DNA from: Roseovarius amoyensis
Lineage (GTDB): Bacteria > Pseudomonadota > Alphaproteobacteria > Rhodobacterales > Rhodobacteraceae
Assembly: GCF_003260265.1 (NCBI RefSeq)
Contig: NZ_QITQ01000002.1
Coordinates: 248,001 to 312,000 of the forward strand
Length of the DNA: 64,000 bases
Direction of reading: 5' to 3'
Part shown: piece after piece, positions 52,277 through 63,398 of the stretch
Layout of the letters: the number at the start of each line of letters is the position of its first letter
Numbering within the stretch: position 1 is the first letter of the stretch
Notes under the pieces: generated by a model
Told to the model about the DNA's origin: nothing
Databases searched by the model: none
What the model saw: the letters and a program-made list of their open reading frames with translations, nothing else
Position numbers and translations under genes: made by a program

Positions 52277-53353
52277 TCAGAGCTGATAGCCCGGCGTCGA
52301 GCGCGAGATTTCCACCTCTTCCTCGCTCATGTCTTCGGGGATGCCCTCGAACAGCGGCGTCGTCATGTAGCGTTCGCCGGTGTCGGGCAGCATGGCCAGG
52401 ATGGCGGCGCCGGGTGCGGCGCGTTCGGCGACCTGCATTGCGACGGCAAAGGTTGATCCGCCCGAGATGCCGGTCAGGATGCCCTCGCGCGCGGCCAGCT
52501 TGCGCGCCCAGTCGATGCCAACGGCACCGTCCACGGGCATGAGTTCATCGTAATAGCCCTGGTCGATCGCCTCTTGCAGGACGAGCGGGATGAAATCGGG
52601 GGTCCAGCCCTGGATCGGGTGCGGCTCGAACGCGAGGTGGCTGGCCGCGGCCTCTCCCGCGTCGTTGCGTGTCTGCGCCGTGCCGCTGGCGATAAGCGCG
52701 GCGTTGGCGGGTTCGGCCAGAACGATTTTGGTTTCCGGGCGTTCCTTGCGCATGACCCGGCCGATGCCGGTTACCGTGCCCCCTGTTCCATAGCCCGAAA
52801 CGATGTAGTCCAGCCGCCGCCCGGCAAAGTCGTTGACGATCTCACGCGCGGTTGTCGCCGCGTGGATGTCGGCGTTGGCCTCGGTTTCGAACTGGTGGGC
52901 CAGGAACCAGCCGTTGGCCTCGGCCAGCTCGACCGCCTTGCGATACATGCCAAAGCCCTTTTCGGCCTTGGGCGTCAGCACCACCTTTGCGCCCAGCATC
53001 CGCATCAGGCGGCGGCGCTCGATGGAAAAGCTCTCGGCCATTGTCACCACCAGCGGATAGCCCTTTTGCGCGCAGACCATCGCCAGCCCGATGCCGGTAT
53101 TGCCACTGGTGGCCTCGACCACGGTCTGGCCGGGTTTCAGCGCGCCGGTGGCCTCTGCCCGCTCGATGATCGACAGCGCCAGCCGGTCCTTGACCGAGGC
53201 CGCAGGGTTGAACGCCTCGGCCTTGACGAACATCTCGACCCCCTCGGGGGCGAGGGCGTTGATACGGATCACCGGGGTGTCGCCGACCGTGTCCAGCACA
53301 CTGTCGAAAATCCTGCCGCGGCCGGTGGTGCCGCGAATGCCGTCCTTTGCCAT
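52277..53353 (-). CDS. cysK: Cysteine synthase (O-acetylserine sulfhydrylase family)
   Basis: Makes L-cysteine from O-acetylserine and sulfide using PLP. The 358-residue protein has the cofactor lysine K55 in SVKDR, the substrate loop TSGNTGIG, the phosphate-binding GTGGTVTGIGR and the C-terminal GISGGSTFA. It is longer than typical CysK (about 320) by a C-terminal extension (LPDTGERYMTTPLFEGIPEDMSEEEVE...STPGYQL). The frame opens to 53779, but ATG 53353 follows AAAGGAC and gives a normal start. It diverges from the aminotransferase gene. Confidence 0.92.
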   Translation of the reverse strand: MAKDGIRGTTGRGRIFDSVLDTVGDTPVIRINALAPEGVEMFVKAEAFNPAASVKDRLALSIIERAEATGALKPGQTVVEATSGNTGIGLAMVCAQKGYPLVVTMAESFSIERRRLMRMLGAKVVLTPKAEKGFGMYRKAVELAEANGWFLAHQFETEANADIHAATTAREIVNDFAGRRLDYIVSGYGTGGTVTGIGRVMRKERPETKIVLAEPANAALIASGTAQTRNDAGEAAASHLAFEPHPIQGWTPDFIPLVLQEAIDQGYYDELMPVDGAVGIDWARKLAAREGILTGISGGSTFAVAMQVAERAAPGAAILAMLPDTGERYMTTPLFEGIPEDMSEEEVEISRSTPGYQL

Positions 53354-53695
53354 GATGACTGTCCTTTGAGCGGTGCTTTCTGTCGCGCGGATCCTATCAT
53401 GGCGGCCCGCCGCGTGCTGTCTTTTCTGACTGGCCAGCTTGGAACATCGTTCCGTGCATCCCTGCACATGGCTGGATCGTTTTCCGCCAATTGCCCGGAA
53501 AAGCGGGGTCTGCCTACAATCTTTTCCCGAATCCCGCCAGAGGCGGAATGGCCCCGCAACCCACAGCGCAACCTGGCCATGAACAGTGCCCGTTTCGACC
53601 TGCGCGCGCTGCTGGCCGAGGCGCGGCAGGCCCGCCTCTGGACCCTGCCGTCGGACGGGCATAACCTGCGCCCGAACACGCACAGGAGACGGACC
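53354..53695. other. 342-bp divergent promoter region between cysK and the aminotransferase
   Basis: No separate gene seen. It contains the promoter candidate at 53491-53520 for the aminotransferase. An in-frame ATG at about 53579 would extend the aminotransferase by some 39 residues, but that stretch does not resemble the family N terminus. The 5' leader of the aminotransferase message would be about 170 bases. The cysK promoter must lie in the left half; no convincing boxes were found. Confidence 0.55.
53491..53520 (+). promoter_or_regulatory. Candidate sigma-70-type promoter for the branched-chain aminotransferase
   Basis: TTGCCC (53491-53496) and TACAAT (53515-53520) are separated by 18 bases. 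The -10 box is one base from consensus. It lies 176 bases upstream of the aminotransferase ATG, leaving a long leader. Confidence 0.4.
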
Positions 53696-54562
53696 ATGCC
53701 CACCGGCACCAATATCAAAACCTATTTCGACGGCAGCTGGCATGACGGCGATATCGCGGTGATGAAGGCCGCCGATCACGGTACGTGGCTAGGCAGCAAC
53801 GTCTTTGACGGGGCGCGCTTTGCCAATGGGCTGACGCCTGATCTGGACAAGCACTGCGCGCGGGTCAATGCCTCGGCCGAGGCATTGATGGTCACGCCCA
53901 CGGTCTCGACCGAAGAAATGGTCGACATCGTCCGCGAGGGGCTGAAGATGTATGCGCCCGACGCCGCCGTCTATATCCGCCCGATGTACTGGGCGATCGA
54001 CGGCGGCATGTCCGCGATCGTGCCCAAGGAGGGGGGCGAAACCGGGTTCGCCATCTGCCTTGAGGAAATTCCGATGGCGGCGCCGGGGGATGCGGCCACG
54101 CTGACGCGCACCCGTTTTCGCCGTCCGGTGATGGAGGATGCGGTCGTCAACGCCAAGGCGGCGTGCCTTTACCCCAACAACGCCCGCATGCTGGCCGAGG
54201 CTCGCACAAAGGGGTTCACCAATGCGCTGGTGGCCGATGCCCTGGGCAACGTGGCCGAGGCGGCGACGGCGAATGTCTTTGCGGTCAGGGACGGCGAGGT
54301 GTTCACCCCTGTTCCCAACGGCACCTTCCTGGCCGGGATCACCCGGGCGCGGCATATAGCCAACTTGCGCGCCGATGGGGTGACGGTGCACGAATCTGTG
54401 ATGAGCTTCCAGGATTTTCACGACGCCGATGAGGTATTCCTGTCGGGCAACATGATGAAGGTGACGCCGGTCACCGCGTTCGACGATACCCATTATCAGA
54501 TTGGCCCCGTCACCCGCCGCGTGCGTGATCTGTATTGGGACTGGGCCGCCTCGACGGGATGA
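53696..54562 (+). CDS. ilvE: Branched-chain amino acid aminotransferase
   Basis: Transaminates leucine, isoleucine and valine with 2-oxoglutarate, the last biosynthetic and first catabolic step. The 288-residue fold-type IV PLP enzyme has cofactor lysine K154 in VVNAKAACLYPNN, GSNVFDGARF near the N terminus, the EAATANVFAV block and the FLAGITRARH phosphate loop. The ATG at 53696 follows ACAGGAGA. It is divergent from cysK and upstream of the dienoyl-CoA reductase, separated by 225 bp containing a strong hairpin. Confidence 0.9.
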   Translation: MPTGTNIKTYFDGSWHDGDIAVMKAADHGTWLGSNVFDGARFANGLTPDLDKHCARVNASAEALMVTPTVSTEEMVDIVREGLKMYAPDAAVYIRPMYWAIDGGMSAIVPKEGGETGFAICLEEIPMAAPGDAATLTRTRFRRPVMEDAVVNAKAACLYPNNARMLAEARTKGFTNALVADALGNVAEAATANVFAVRDGEVFTPVPNGTFLAGITRARHIANLRADGVTVHESVMSFQDFHDADEVFLSGNMMKVTPVTAFDDTHYQIGPVTRRVRDLYWDWAASTG

Positions 54563-54637
54563 GGGGGTGTTGCACCCGGGGGCAAGACGGTTGGCGTAAT
54601 CTGTACAGAGGGCATGTGGCCGCCCGGGTGGGCGCGA

Positions 54638-54667
54638 ATGCGCCCGCCATGGGGCGGGCGGGCGCAT
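54638..54667. terminator. Strong GC hairpin downstream of the aminotransferase
   Basis: ATGCGCCCGCC (54638-54648) and GGCGGGCGCAT (54657-54667) pair perfectly over 11 bp with an 8-base loop, 76 bases after the aminotransferase stop. Neighbouring CCCGGG-rich sequence offers further pairings. No T-run follows. It may be a terminator without U-tract or a leader structure for the next gene. Confidence 0.5.
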
Positions 54668-54775
54668 GCCCGGGCCGCAAGCGACCCGGGAAATGCGAAC
54701 AAGTATCTCTGTCCCCCTGACGCAGCGTCCAGGGTGACAGGCGCCACCCGCCCCGCCATCCTGCGCCGAAACTGA

Positions 54776-56815
<2,040 letters not shown>

Positions 56816-57098
56816 GTCGCACCAACCCGCCATGGCCTGCTGGCCGTCGTGCCTGAATCTGGCGCTGTGTGTCGTGTAATTAATTGAATATACGGGTAAA
56901 ACTGACCATGAAGCCCGGCCGGAATGGACCGCCGATAACTGCACCCACCCGGCGGTTTCCGGCGATGTGAGCTGTGTCCGGCTGTTTCCCTGTCACGAAC
57001 GATCCCAACAAATCCCTGATATTGTCGGCCAAGTGCCGCAGTTGTGCCCATATTGTTCCCGATAAGGTCGCGGGGCACGAAACGCAGAGGTATCGAGT

Positions 57099-58004
57099 AT
57101 GGATCGCCTGACCGAGATGGAGGCATTTGCAACGGTGGTGGATCAGGGGGGATTTACCGACGCCGCGCGCAAGATGGGTATTTCGAAATCCGCTGTTTCC
57201 AAACATGTTTCATCGCTGGAGGCCCGCCTTGGGGCGCGCCTGCTGAACCGGACCACCCGCCGTGTCAGCCCCACCGAAATAGGGCTGGCCTATTACGATC
57301 GCGCGCTCAGGGTGCTCAACGATGCGGGCGAGGCCGACGCGCTGGTCAGTTCGATGCAGTCCGACCCGTCGGGGCTGTTGCGCATTTCGGTGGCCACCGA
57401 TTTTGGGGTCAACCACCTCAGCCCGATCCTGGGCGAGTTTCTCGATGAATTTCCCGACATCACCGTCAACATGGTGCTTAACAACCGCTACGTCGAACTG
57501 ATCTCGGAAGGGTTCGACATGGCGGTGCGGATCGGCGATCTGGAGGACAGCACCCTGCGCGCCCGAAAGCTGACCGAGACCACCAAGCGGATGATCGCCA
57601 GCCCGGCCTACCTGACCCGGCATGGCCGCCCCGCACGCATTGACGATCTGAACGAACACAAGCTTTTGCATTATTCCAGCCAGGCTGGCGGCTCGGTGTG
57701 GAAGCTGACCGCCCCCTCGGGGGAAAAGCGCCAGGTGCGTACCGCCGGCGGGCTGTCGGTCAATGACGGGCAGTCGCTGCTGAATGCCGCGATATCGGGG
57801 CTGGGCATCGCCTATCTGCCCAGCTATCTTTACTCCCGCGCGATGAAAGAAGGGCTGGTAGAGGATGTCATCCCCGACCTCCCGGCCGAAACCCAGGGCG
57901 TCTACGCGGTCTATCCGCCGGGGCGGTTTACCCAGCCCAAGGTGCGCGCATTCATCGATTTCCTGGTCAATGCCTTTGCCGAAAAAGGCCCGACCGACTG
58001 GTGA
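57099..58004 (+). CDS. LysR-family transcriptional regulator
   Basis: A 301-residue regulator with an N-terminal winged helix-turn-helix (residues 1-60; FATVVDQGGFTDAARKMGISKSAVSKHVSSLEARLGARLLNRTTR) and a periplasmic-binding-protein-like effector domain (about 90-300; LRISVATDFG through GLGIAYLPSYL). Effector and targets are unknown. No divergent gene lies upstream (the neighbour fadH-type gene ends 283 bp before), so the likely target may be itself or the FMN reductase downstream at 58184. A very stable hairpin at 58032 separates the two. Confidence 0.93.
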   Translation: MDRLTEMEAFATVVDQGGFTDAARKMGISKSAVSKHVSSLEARLGARLLNRTTRRVSPTEIGLAYYDRALRVLNDAGEADALVSSMQSDPSGLLRISVATDFGVNHLSPILGEFLDEFPDITVNMVLNNRYVELISEGFDMAVRIGDLEDSTLRARKLTETTKRMIASPAYLTRHGRPARIDDLNEHKLLHYSSQAGGSVWKLTAPSGEKRQVRTAGGLSVNDGQSLLNAAISGLGIAYLPSYLYSRAMKEGLVEDVIPDLPAETQGVYAVYPPGRFTQPKVRAFIDFLVNAFAEKGPTDW

Positions 58005-58031
58005 TCCGACCCTCCGCAAGACCCTGTAAAG

Positions 58032-58070
58032 GCACACACCCCGGCAGACATGTTCTGCCGGGGTGTGTGC
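58032..58070. terminator. Exceptional 17-bp perfect hairpin after the LysR gene
   Basis: GCACACACCCCGGCAGA (58032-58048) and TCTGCCGGGGTGTGTGC (58054-58070) pair without mismatch, with loop CATGT. It begins 27 bases past the LysR stop and 114 bases before the FMN reductase. The following bases are not T-rich, so it may act as a U-tract-less terminator, an RNA stabiliser or a binding site. Confidence 0.6.
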
Positions 58071-58183
58071 GTTCTGCGGTGCAGCCGCTGCACAGGGCTT
58101 GTGCGGTGGCTGTAGTTGCCTGATACGGCGACTTGGGCCAAATCGCCCGGCAACAGATGATACCAGTCGAAAGGATATACGAC

Positions 58184-58723
58184 ATGGCCCTCCCCCGCAT
58201 TCTGACGATTTCCGGCTCGCTTCGCAGCGGTTCGTACAACCGCATGCTGCTGCGCGAGGCTGTGCGCGCCTTTGGCCCGGCCGAAATGGCAGAGGCCGAC
58301 CTGCGCCTGCCGCTTTACGACGGCGATCTGGAGCAGGCCGAGGGCGTGCCCGAGGCCGTCGAGAGCCTGGCCGCGCAGATCCGCAAGGCCGATGCGCTGA
58401 TCATTTCCTCGCCCGAATACAACAAGGGCATCACCGGTGTGCTGAAGAACGCGCTTGACTGGGTCAGCCGGGTGCCGGGCGGCGCATTCCAGGGCAAGCC
58501 GACGGTGGTGATGTCGGCCAACGGCGGGCGAACGGGGGGCGAGACCGGGCAATACATGCTGCTGAGCTGCCTGGTGCCGTTGCAGGCCGATGTGCTGCCG
58601 GGGCCGATGCTGTGCGTGGCGGCGGCGGGCAACGAGTTCGACACCGATGGGCGCCTGGCCAACGACCAGTACCAGAAGGTTCTGCAGGGCAAGATGCAGG
58701 CGCTGCGCGAACGGATTGCGTGA
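58184..58723 (+). CDS. NADPH-dependent FMN reductase (flavodoxin-like, ChrR/YieF type)
   Basis: A 179-residue quinone or chromate-type reductase with LTISGSLRSGSYNRMLL (FMN phosphate-binding), SPEYNKGITGVLKNALDW (the family signature) and ANGGRTGGETG. These proteins transfer two electrons to quinones or metal ions and are soluble. The ATG at 58184 follows AAAGGA; the frame opens earlier. It is downstream of the LysR gene and could be its target, by position only. Confidence 0.9.
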   Translation: MALPRILTISGSLRSGSYNRMLLREAVRAFGPAEMAEADLRLPLYDGDLEQAEGVPEAVESLAAQIRKADALIISSPEYNKGITGVLKNALDWVSRVPGGAFQGKPTVVMSANGGRTGGETGQYMLLSCLVPLQADVLPGPMLCVAAAGNEFDTDGRLANDQYQKVLQGKMQALRERIA

Positions 58724-58896
58724 CCGCACCGGTTGTGTGTGCCGAAGCCCGCGATATTATGCCGGCCAAGCGGGGACGACCCCCTCCGATACGGGACGAG
58801 CAGCCGGGACGGCCCGGAATTTCATGGCGCGTCGCGTTCGACTGGTCCGGCCCATTTACGGGCCCGAGCGGACGCCGCACACATTGAGGGGGCATC

Positions 58897-59331
58897 ATGC
58901 GCGGGTTTGCCGACCGGATACGTCACGCTGTTTGTTTCGAGGTCATCGGCCTGATCCTGGTCACGCCGCTGGGGGCGTGGCTGTTCGATAAGCCGATGTT
59001 TGATATCGGGGTGCTGGCGCTGGCCTGCGCCACCATCGCGACGGTGTGGAACTATATCTATAATCTCGGTTTCGACCTGGTGATGCGCCGCGTTCTCGGC
59101 CACACCCGCAAGAGTCCCCTCTTGCGGGTCTTTCACGCGGTGCTGTTCGAGGGCGGTTTGCTGGTGGTGTTGATGCCGCTGATTGCATGGTATCTGGGCG
59201 TCACCCTGTGGCAGGCCTTCATGATGGACCTGTCCTTTGCCGCCTTCTACCTGATCTATGCGTTCATCTATAACTGGGCCTATGACGTGATCTTTCCGAT
59301 CCCGGAACAGCGGGCCGGGCAAGAGGGCTGA
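58897..59331 (+). CDS. PACE-family (bacterial transmembrane pair) membrane protein
   Basis: A 144-residue inner-membrane protein with four hydrophobic segments arranged as two tandem halves (about 10-70 and 80-137). Each begins with a bacterial transmembrane-pair motif: RIRHAVCFEVIGLILVTPLG and LRVFHAVLFEGGLLVVL, the repeats sharing R-x-x-HAV-x-FE. Characterised PACE proteins export biocides such as chlorhexidine or polyamines. The two WNYIYN/YNWAYD stretches also recur. ATG 58897 follows GAGGGGG. It converges on glnD with 20 bp between. Confidence 0.9.
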   Translation: MRGFADRIRHAVCFEVIGLILVTPLGAWLFDKPMFDIGVLALACATIATVWNYIYNLGFDLVMRRVLGHTRKSPLLRVFHAVLFEGGLLVVLMPLIAWYLGVTLWQAFMMDLSFAAFYLIYAFIYNWAYDVIFPIPEQRAGQEG

Positions 59332-59351
59332 TCGCAGGCGGGACCAGCCGG

Positions 59352-62123
59352 TCAGGCGCGCGCGCGCTCTGCCCCCTGTTCGATCGCCGCGCGCAGCTTT
59401 TTCTCCAGCGCGGCCTGCTTGGCCTTCGAGTGGAATTTCAGCCCGAACATGTCCTTGACGTAAAAGCTGTCCACCACCTGTTCGCCATAGGTCGCGATCA
59501 CCGCCGAGTTGATATAGACGCTATTGGCCGCCAGCGTCCGCGTCAGGTCATAGAGCAGGCCGGGGCGGTCGCGGGTGTCGACCTCGATGATGGTATAGAT
59601 TTCCGACCCTTCGTTGTCGAAGGTGATATGGGTGGGCACCCGGAAGGCGCGTTCGCGCTTGCGGATGCGGTCGCGCGACTGGATCGCCTCGCTGGCCACA
59701 ACCTCGCCCTTCAGCGTCTTGTCGATCGTCTGCCGCAGTCGGGGCAGGCGCGATGCCTCGTAGGGGCTGCCATCGGCATCCTGTATCCAGAAGGCGGCGG
59801 TGGCAAAGCCGTCCTTGGACGTATAGGTGCGCGCATCGACCACGTTCGCCCCCGCCAGCGCCAGCGCGCCGGCAAGGCGGGAAAAGAGACCGGGGTGATC
59901 GGCCAGCGCAAAACAGACACGGGTGGCGTCGCGGTCCTCGTCCACGGCCAGGTCGACGGCGATGTCGTCGGCCTTGAGCCCGCGCAGCAGCCGCGCAAAG
60001 GCTACGTGCGCGGTGACATGCAGCCCCTGCCAGTAGGGGGGATAATGGCGGCCCAGCTCGGCGCGGATGTTGCGCGCGTCCCAGTCCGACAGCGCCTCGC
60101 GCAGGTTGCGCTTGGCCTCGGATCCGCGCTGTTCGCGGTTGAGGTCTTCCAGCCCGCCTTCCATCGCGCGGCGGGTCTGGCGATAAAGCGCGCGCAACAG
60201 CGATGCTTTCCAGTTGTTCCAGGTCGTGGGCCCCACGCCGCGGATGTCGCAGACGGTCAGCACGCACAAAAGGTCCAGCCGTTCGCGTGTCTGCACTGCC
60301 TTGGCAAAATCGCGCACGGTGCGCGGGTCGGCTATGTCGCGCTTTTGCGCCATGTCCGACATCAGCAGGTGATAGCGCACCAGCCATTCGACGGTATCGA
60401 CCTCGCGCGGTTTCAGCCCCAGCCGGGGCGCCACCTTGCGGGCAATCTGCGCGCCGAGGATAGAGTGATCTTCGTCGCGCCCCTTGCCGATGTCGTGCAA
60501 GAGCAGTGCAACATAGAGCACCCGGCGGTTCACCCCCTCTTCGAGGATCGAAGAGGCGATGGGCAGTTCCTCGATCAATTCGCCGCGCTCGATCTTGTCG
60601 AGCTGGCTGATGCACTGGATGATGTGCTCGTCCACCGTGTAGCTGTGGTACATGTTGAACTGCATCATCGCGCGGATCGGCTCGAACTCGGGGATGAAGG
60701 CCGACAGCACGCCCAGCTCGTTCATGCGCCGCAGGGCGCGTTCGGGGTTGCCGTGTTTCACCAGCAGGTCGAGAAACAGTTTCTGCGCCTTTGGGTCGTT
60801 GCGCAGCTTGTCGTCGATCAGGTCGATATTGGCAGTCACCAGCCGCATCGCGTCGGGGTGAATCAGCAGGCCGGTGCGCAGCCCCTCTTCGAACAGCCGC
60901 AACAGGTTCAGCCGGTCGGACAGGAACTTGTCGGGGTCGGCGATGGCCAGCCGGCCGTGCACCTGTGTATAGCCGGGCAACAGCCGTCGCTTGCGTTTGA
61001 AGAGCCGCTGCAACAGCGGCTCTGACTTCACATGCGCGGCTTCGAGCTTGGTCAGGAAGATGCGGGTCAGTTCGCCGACCGCCGTGGCATGGCGGAAATA
61101 GTGCTGCATGAAATGCTCGACCGCGCGGCGCCCGGCGCTGTCGGCATAGCCCATTCGCTGCGCCACTTCGACTTGCAGATCAAAGGTCAGCTGCTCGCTG
61201 GCGCGCCCGGTGGCCAAGTGCAGGTGACAGCGCACCGCCCACAGGAAATTATGCGCTTCGGAAAAGGTGGTGAATTCCTCTTCGGTAAAGAGGCCCGCCG
61301 CCACCAGCTCGGCCACGTCATCGACGTGGTGGACGTATTTCGCCACCCAGAACAGGCATTGCAGGTCGCGCAGGCCGCCTTTGCCCTCTTTCACGTTGGG
61401 CTCGACCCTATAGCGCACGCCCTGTTTGCGGTGGCGTTCGCCGCGCTCGTTCAGTTTGGCCTCGATGAAATCGCGTTCGGTGCCCTCGAACAGATCTGAT
61501 CTCAGCCGCGCGCGCAGGGTTTCGGCCAGTTCGGCGTCACCGTAGACAAAGCGGTTTTCCAGCAGAGCGGTGCGGATGGTGAAATCCTCGGCCCCCAGGC
61601 GCAGGCAATCGGCCACGGTGCGGGTGGACTGGCCGACCTTGAGGCCCAGATCCCACAGGATATAGAGCGTGGATTCGATCACGCTCTCGGCCCAGGGGGT
61701 GGTCTTGTAGGGGGTGAGAAACAGCAGGTCGACGTCTGAAAACGGCGCCATCTCGCCCCGGCCATAGCCGCCCACGGCCAGCACCGAAAGGTGCTCGGCG
61801 TCGGTGGGGGTGGGCAGGGGATGCAGCCACCGCACCGCCGCGTCGAGCGCGCAGGTGATCGTGCGGTCGGTCAGCCAGCTGTACGAGCGTATGGTGCTGT
61901 CGGCAGCGAACGGGCTGGCCGCGAATGTCTCGGCGATGGCGGCGCGGCCCTGTTTCAGCGCCGGGCCGAGGATGCCGAGGATGCGCTTGCGCGCCTCGGT
62001 GGGCGAGGTGGCGATGCCGTCCTCGTCCAGCGCGGCGTCGATTGCGATGCTGATGGCGGCGGCGTCGAAAATCTCGGCTGCCGGACGGATCAGTTCTGCC
62101 GGTGGGGCGACTTCGTCTTTCAT
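59352..62123 (-). CDS. glnD: [Protein-PII] uridylyltransferase/uridylyl-removing enzyme
   Basis: Senses glutamine and adds or removes UMP on PII proteins, controlling nitrogen assimilation. The 923-residue protein has all domains in order: nucleotidyltransferase (GGYGRGEMAPFSDVDLLF at 118-135, with the Asp pair), central linker helices, an HD phosphohydrolase domain (LLHDIGKGRDEDHS) and two C-terminal ACT domains (about 735-810 and 845-920, the latter IYTIIEVDTRDRPGLLYDLTRTLA). Start MKDEVAPP at 62123 is accepted, as no better site was found. It runs the same way as, and is probably transcribed after, the LpoA-like gene. Confidence 0.96.
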   Translation of the reverse strand: MKDEVAPPAELIRPAAEIFDAAAISIAIDAALDEDGIATSPTEARKRILGILGPALKQGRAAIAETFAASPFAADSTIRSYSWLTDRTITCALDAAVRWLHPLPTPTDAEHLSVLAVGGYGRGEMAPFSDVDLLFLTPYKTTPWAESVIESTLYILWDLGLKVGQSTRTVADCLRLGAEDFTIRTALLENRFVYGDAELAETLRARLRSDLFEGTERDFIEAKLNERGERHRKQGVRYRVEPNVKEGKGGLRDLQCLFWVAKYVHHVDDVAELVAAGLFTEEEFTTFSEAHNFLWAVRCHLHLATGRASEQLTFDLQVEVAQRMGYADSAGRRAVEHFMQHYFRHATAVGELTRIFLTKLEAAHVKSEPLLQRLFKRKRRLLPGYTQVHGRLAIADPDKFLSDRLNLLRLFEEGLRTGLLIHPDAMRLVTANIDLIDDKLRNDPKAQKLFLDLLVKHGNPERALRRMNELGVLSAFIPEFEPIRAMMQFNMYHSYTVDEHIIQCISQLDKIERGELIEELPIASSILEEGVNRRVLYVALLLHDIGKGRDEDHSILGAQIARKVAPRLGLKPREVDTVEWLVRYHLLMSDMAQKRDIADPRTVRDFAKAVQTRERLDLLCVLTVCDIRGVGPTTWNNWKASLLRALYRQTRRAMEGGLEDLNREQRGSEAKRNLREALSDWDARNIRAELGRHYPPYWQGLHVTAHVAFARLLRGLKADDIAVDLAVDEDRDATRVCFALADHPGLFSRLAGALALAGANVVDARTYTSKDGFATAAFWIQDADGSPYEASRLPRLRQTIDKTLKGEVVASEAIQSRDRIRKRERAFRVPTHITFDNEGSEIYTIIEVDTRDRPGLLYDLTRTLAANSVYINSAVIATYGEQVVDSFYVKDMFGLKFHSKAKQAALEKKLRAAIEQGAERARA

Positions 62124-62146
62124 GTCATGGCCGGTCCATCGCGGGG

Positions 62147-63331
62147 TCAGAGCCCCGCACCCTCAAAGCTGACCGGCGCAGGGCCAATCACAGTAACCTT
62201 GCGGTCCTGGACCGTTGCCACAGCGAGGCTGCGTTCGTTGGTTCCGTCGGGCAGCAGGCGGAAGACGCCGTTCACGCCCTGGAAACCCGCCGGCTGGATC
62301 AGGTTCTCGCGGCTCAGCGCATCGCGGGCACCGGTGCTGGCCAGCGCCCCCACGGCGGCTATGCCGTCATAGGCAAGCCCCGCCAGCGCATGCGGCGCGC
62401 TGCCATAGGCGGCCTCGAACCGGGTCTGGAACTGGGCGCTGCGCTGTGGGTCGGGCAGGGCGAACCAGCCGCCCTGAACGCCCGGCAGTTCCAGCGTTTG
62501 CGGCGGCGTGTCCCAGCGCGCCAGGCCGATATATTGCGCCTTGTCCTGGCCCAGCCCGGCCTCTGGCAGAAGCTGGGTGAAGAGCGGCAGCGCCCCGGCG
62601 CTGTTGGCGGTGAAGAAGATGGCGTTGGCCTGGTTCTGCTGCGCGGCTTCCTTGATCCGGGGCACGGCCTCGATCACGGCCTTTTGCGAGAACTCGTAGC
62701 TGACGCTGCCGGCGGGAATGGCGGCATAGCGGGTGATTGCCTGCTGGATCGCCTGCCGGCCAAGGCGTCCGGCCTCGTTGCTGGCATAGACGGTCAGGAT
62801 GCGGTCGCGGCCCTGGGTGGCGGCAAAGCTGACCAGCCGGTTGGCGGTGCTCTGGAATGTCTGACCCAGGATGAAGAGGTTGCCGCCGGCGATGGTCGGG
62901 TTGTTGGAAAAGGCCAGCACGCTGACCCCGCGCCCGGCAGCGGCCTGGGCGGCGGCACTGGCCGATTGTGCGTGCAGCGGCCCGATGATGATGCGGGCGC
63001 CGTCGTTCACCGCCTGCTGCGCGGCTTCGTGCGCCTTGGCGGCGTTGCCGGCGGTGGCGTAGACGCGCAGGTCGATCTGTACGCCGGCCAGGTCCGAGGC
63101 CGCCAGCTGTGCCGCGTTTTCAAGGTCGCGCGCCAGCCGCTCCTCGTTGGCGTTGGCCGATCCATGCGGCACCAGCAGCGCCACGGGCACCGGCGACGAA
63201 GGGTTGATCGACGGCCCCGACCCGATCACGGGACCACCCTGACAGGCCGAAAGGGCGAGCGCCGCGATGAGCGCGAGCAGGGCGGAGAACGGCTTGCAGA
63301 GCCTGTGAAAAACGGCGAACATGAACGGCAT
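62147..63331 (-). CDS. LpoA-like penicillin-binding-protein activator lipoprotein
   Basis: A 394-residue lipoprotein with a lipobox (LSAC, Cys30) after a hydrophobic leader. It has a periplasmic type I-binding-protein-like fold (VALLVPHGSANANEERLARDLENAAQLAASDL, GARIIIGPLHAQSASAAAQAA, ILTVYASNEAGRLGRQAI, AGLAYDGIAAVGAL). This matches the C-terminal half of LpoA-type activators of class A penicillin-binding proteins. The proteobacterial lpoA-rsmI divergent arrangement is preserved with rsmI beginning at 63399. TAGGAG precedes the ATG at 63331; an alternative ATG lies three codons in. Confidence 0.88.
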   Translation of the reverse strand: MPFMFAVFHRLCKPFSALLALIAALALSACQGGPVIGSGPSINPSSPVPVALLVPHGSANANEERLARDLENAAQLAASDLAGVQIDLRVYATAGNAAKAHEAAQQAVNDGARIIIGPLHAQSASAAAQAAAGRGVSVLAFSNNPTIAGGNLFILGQTFQSTANRLVSFAATQGRDRILTVYASNEAGRLGRQAIQQAITRYAAIPAGSVSYEFSQKAVIEAVPRIKEAAQQNQANAIFFTANSAGALPLFTQLLPEAGLGQDKAQYIGLARWDTPPQTLELPGVQGGWFALPDPQRSAQFQTRFEAAYGSAPHALAGLAYDGIAAVGALASTGARDALSRENLIQPAGFQGVNGVFRLLPDGTNERSLAVATVQDRKVTVIGPAPVSFEGAGL

Positions 63332-63398
63332 GCGCTCCTATATGGCGGCGGGACATGGTCCCTTGCGGGTTTGCGTTCGATAATAGACGTCACACGGG

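Noticed and set aside
53579..53695. N-terminal extension of the branched-chain aminotransferase from an upstream in-frame ATG
   Set aside because: The extra residues do not resemble the family, and the ATG at 53696 has a strong ribosome-binding site.
59430..61025. A 531-codon plus-strand frame opposite glnD
   Set aside because: It lies inside a gene with all four GlnD domains and has no recognisable protein features.
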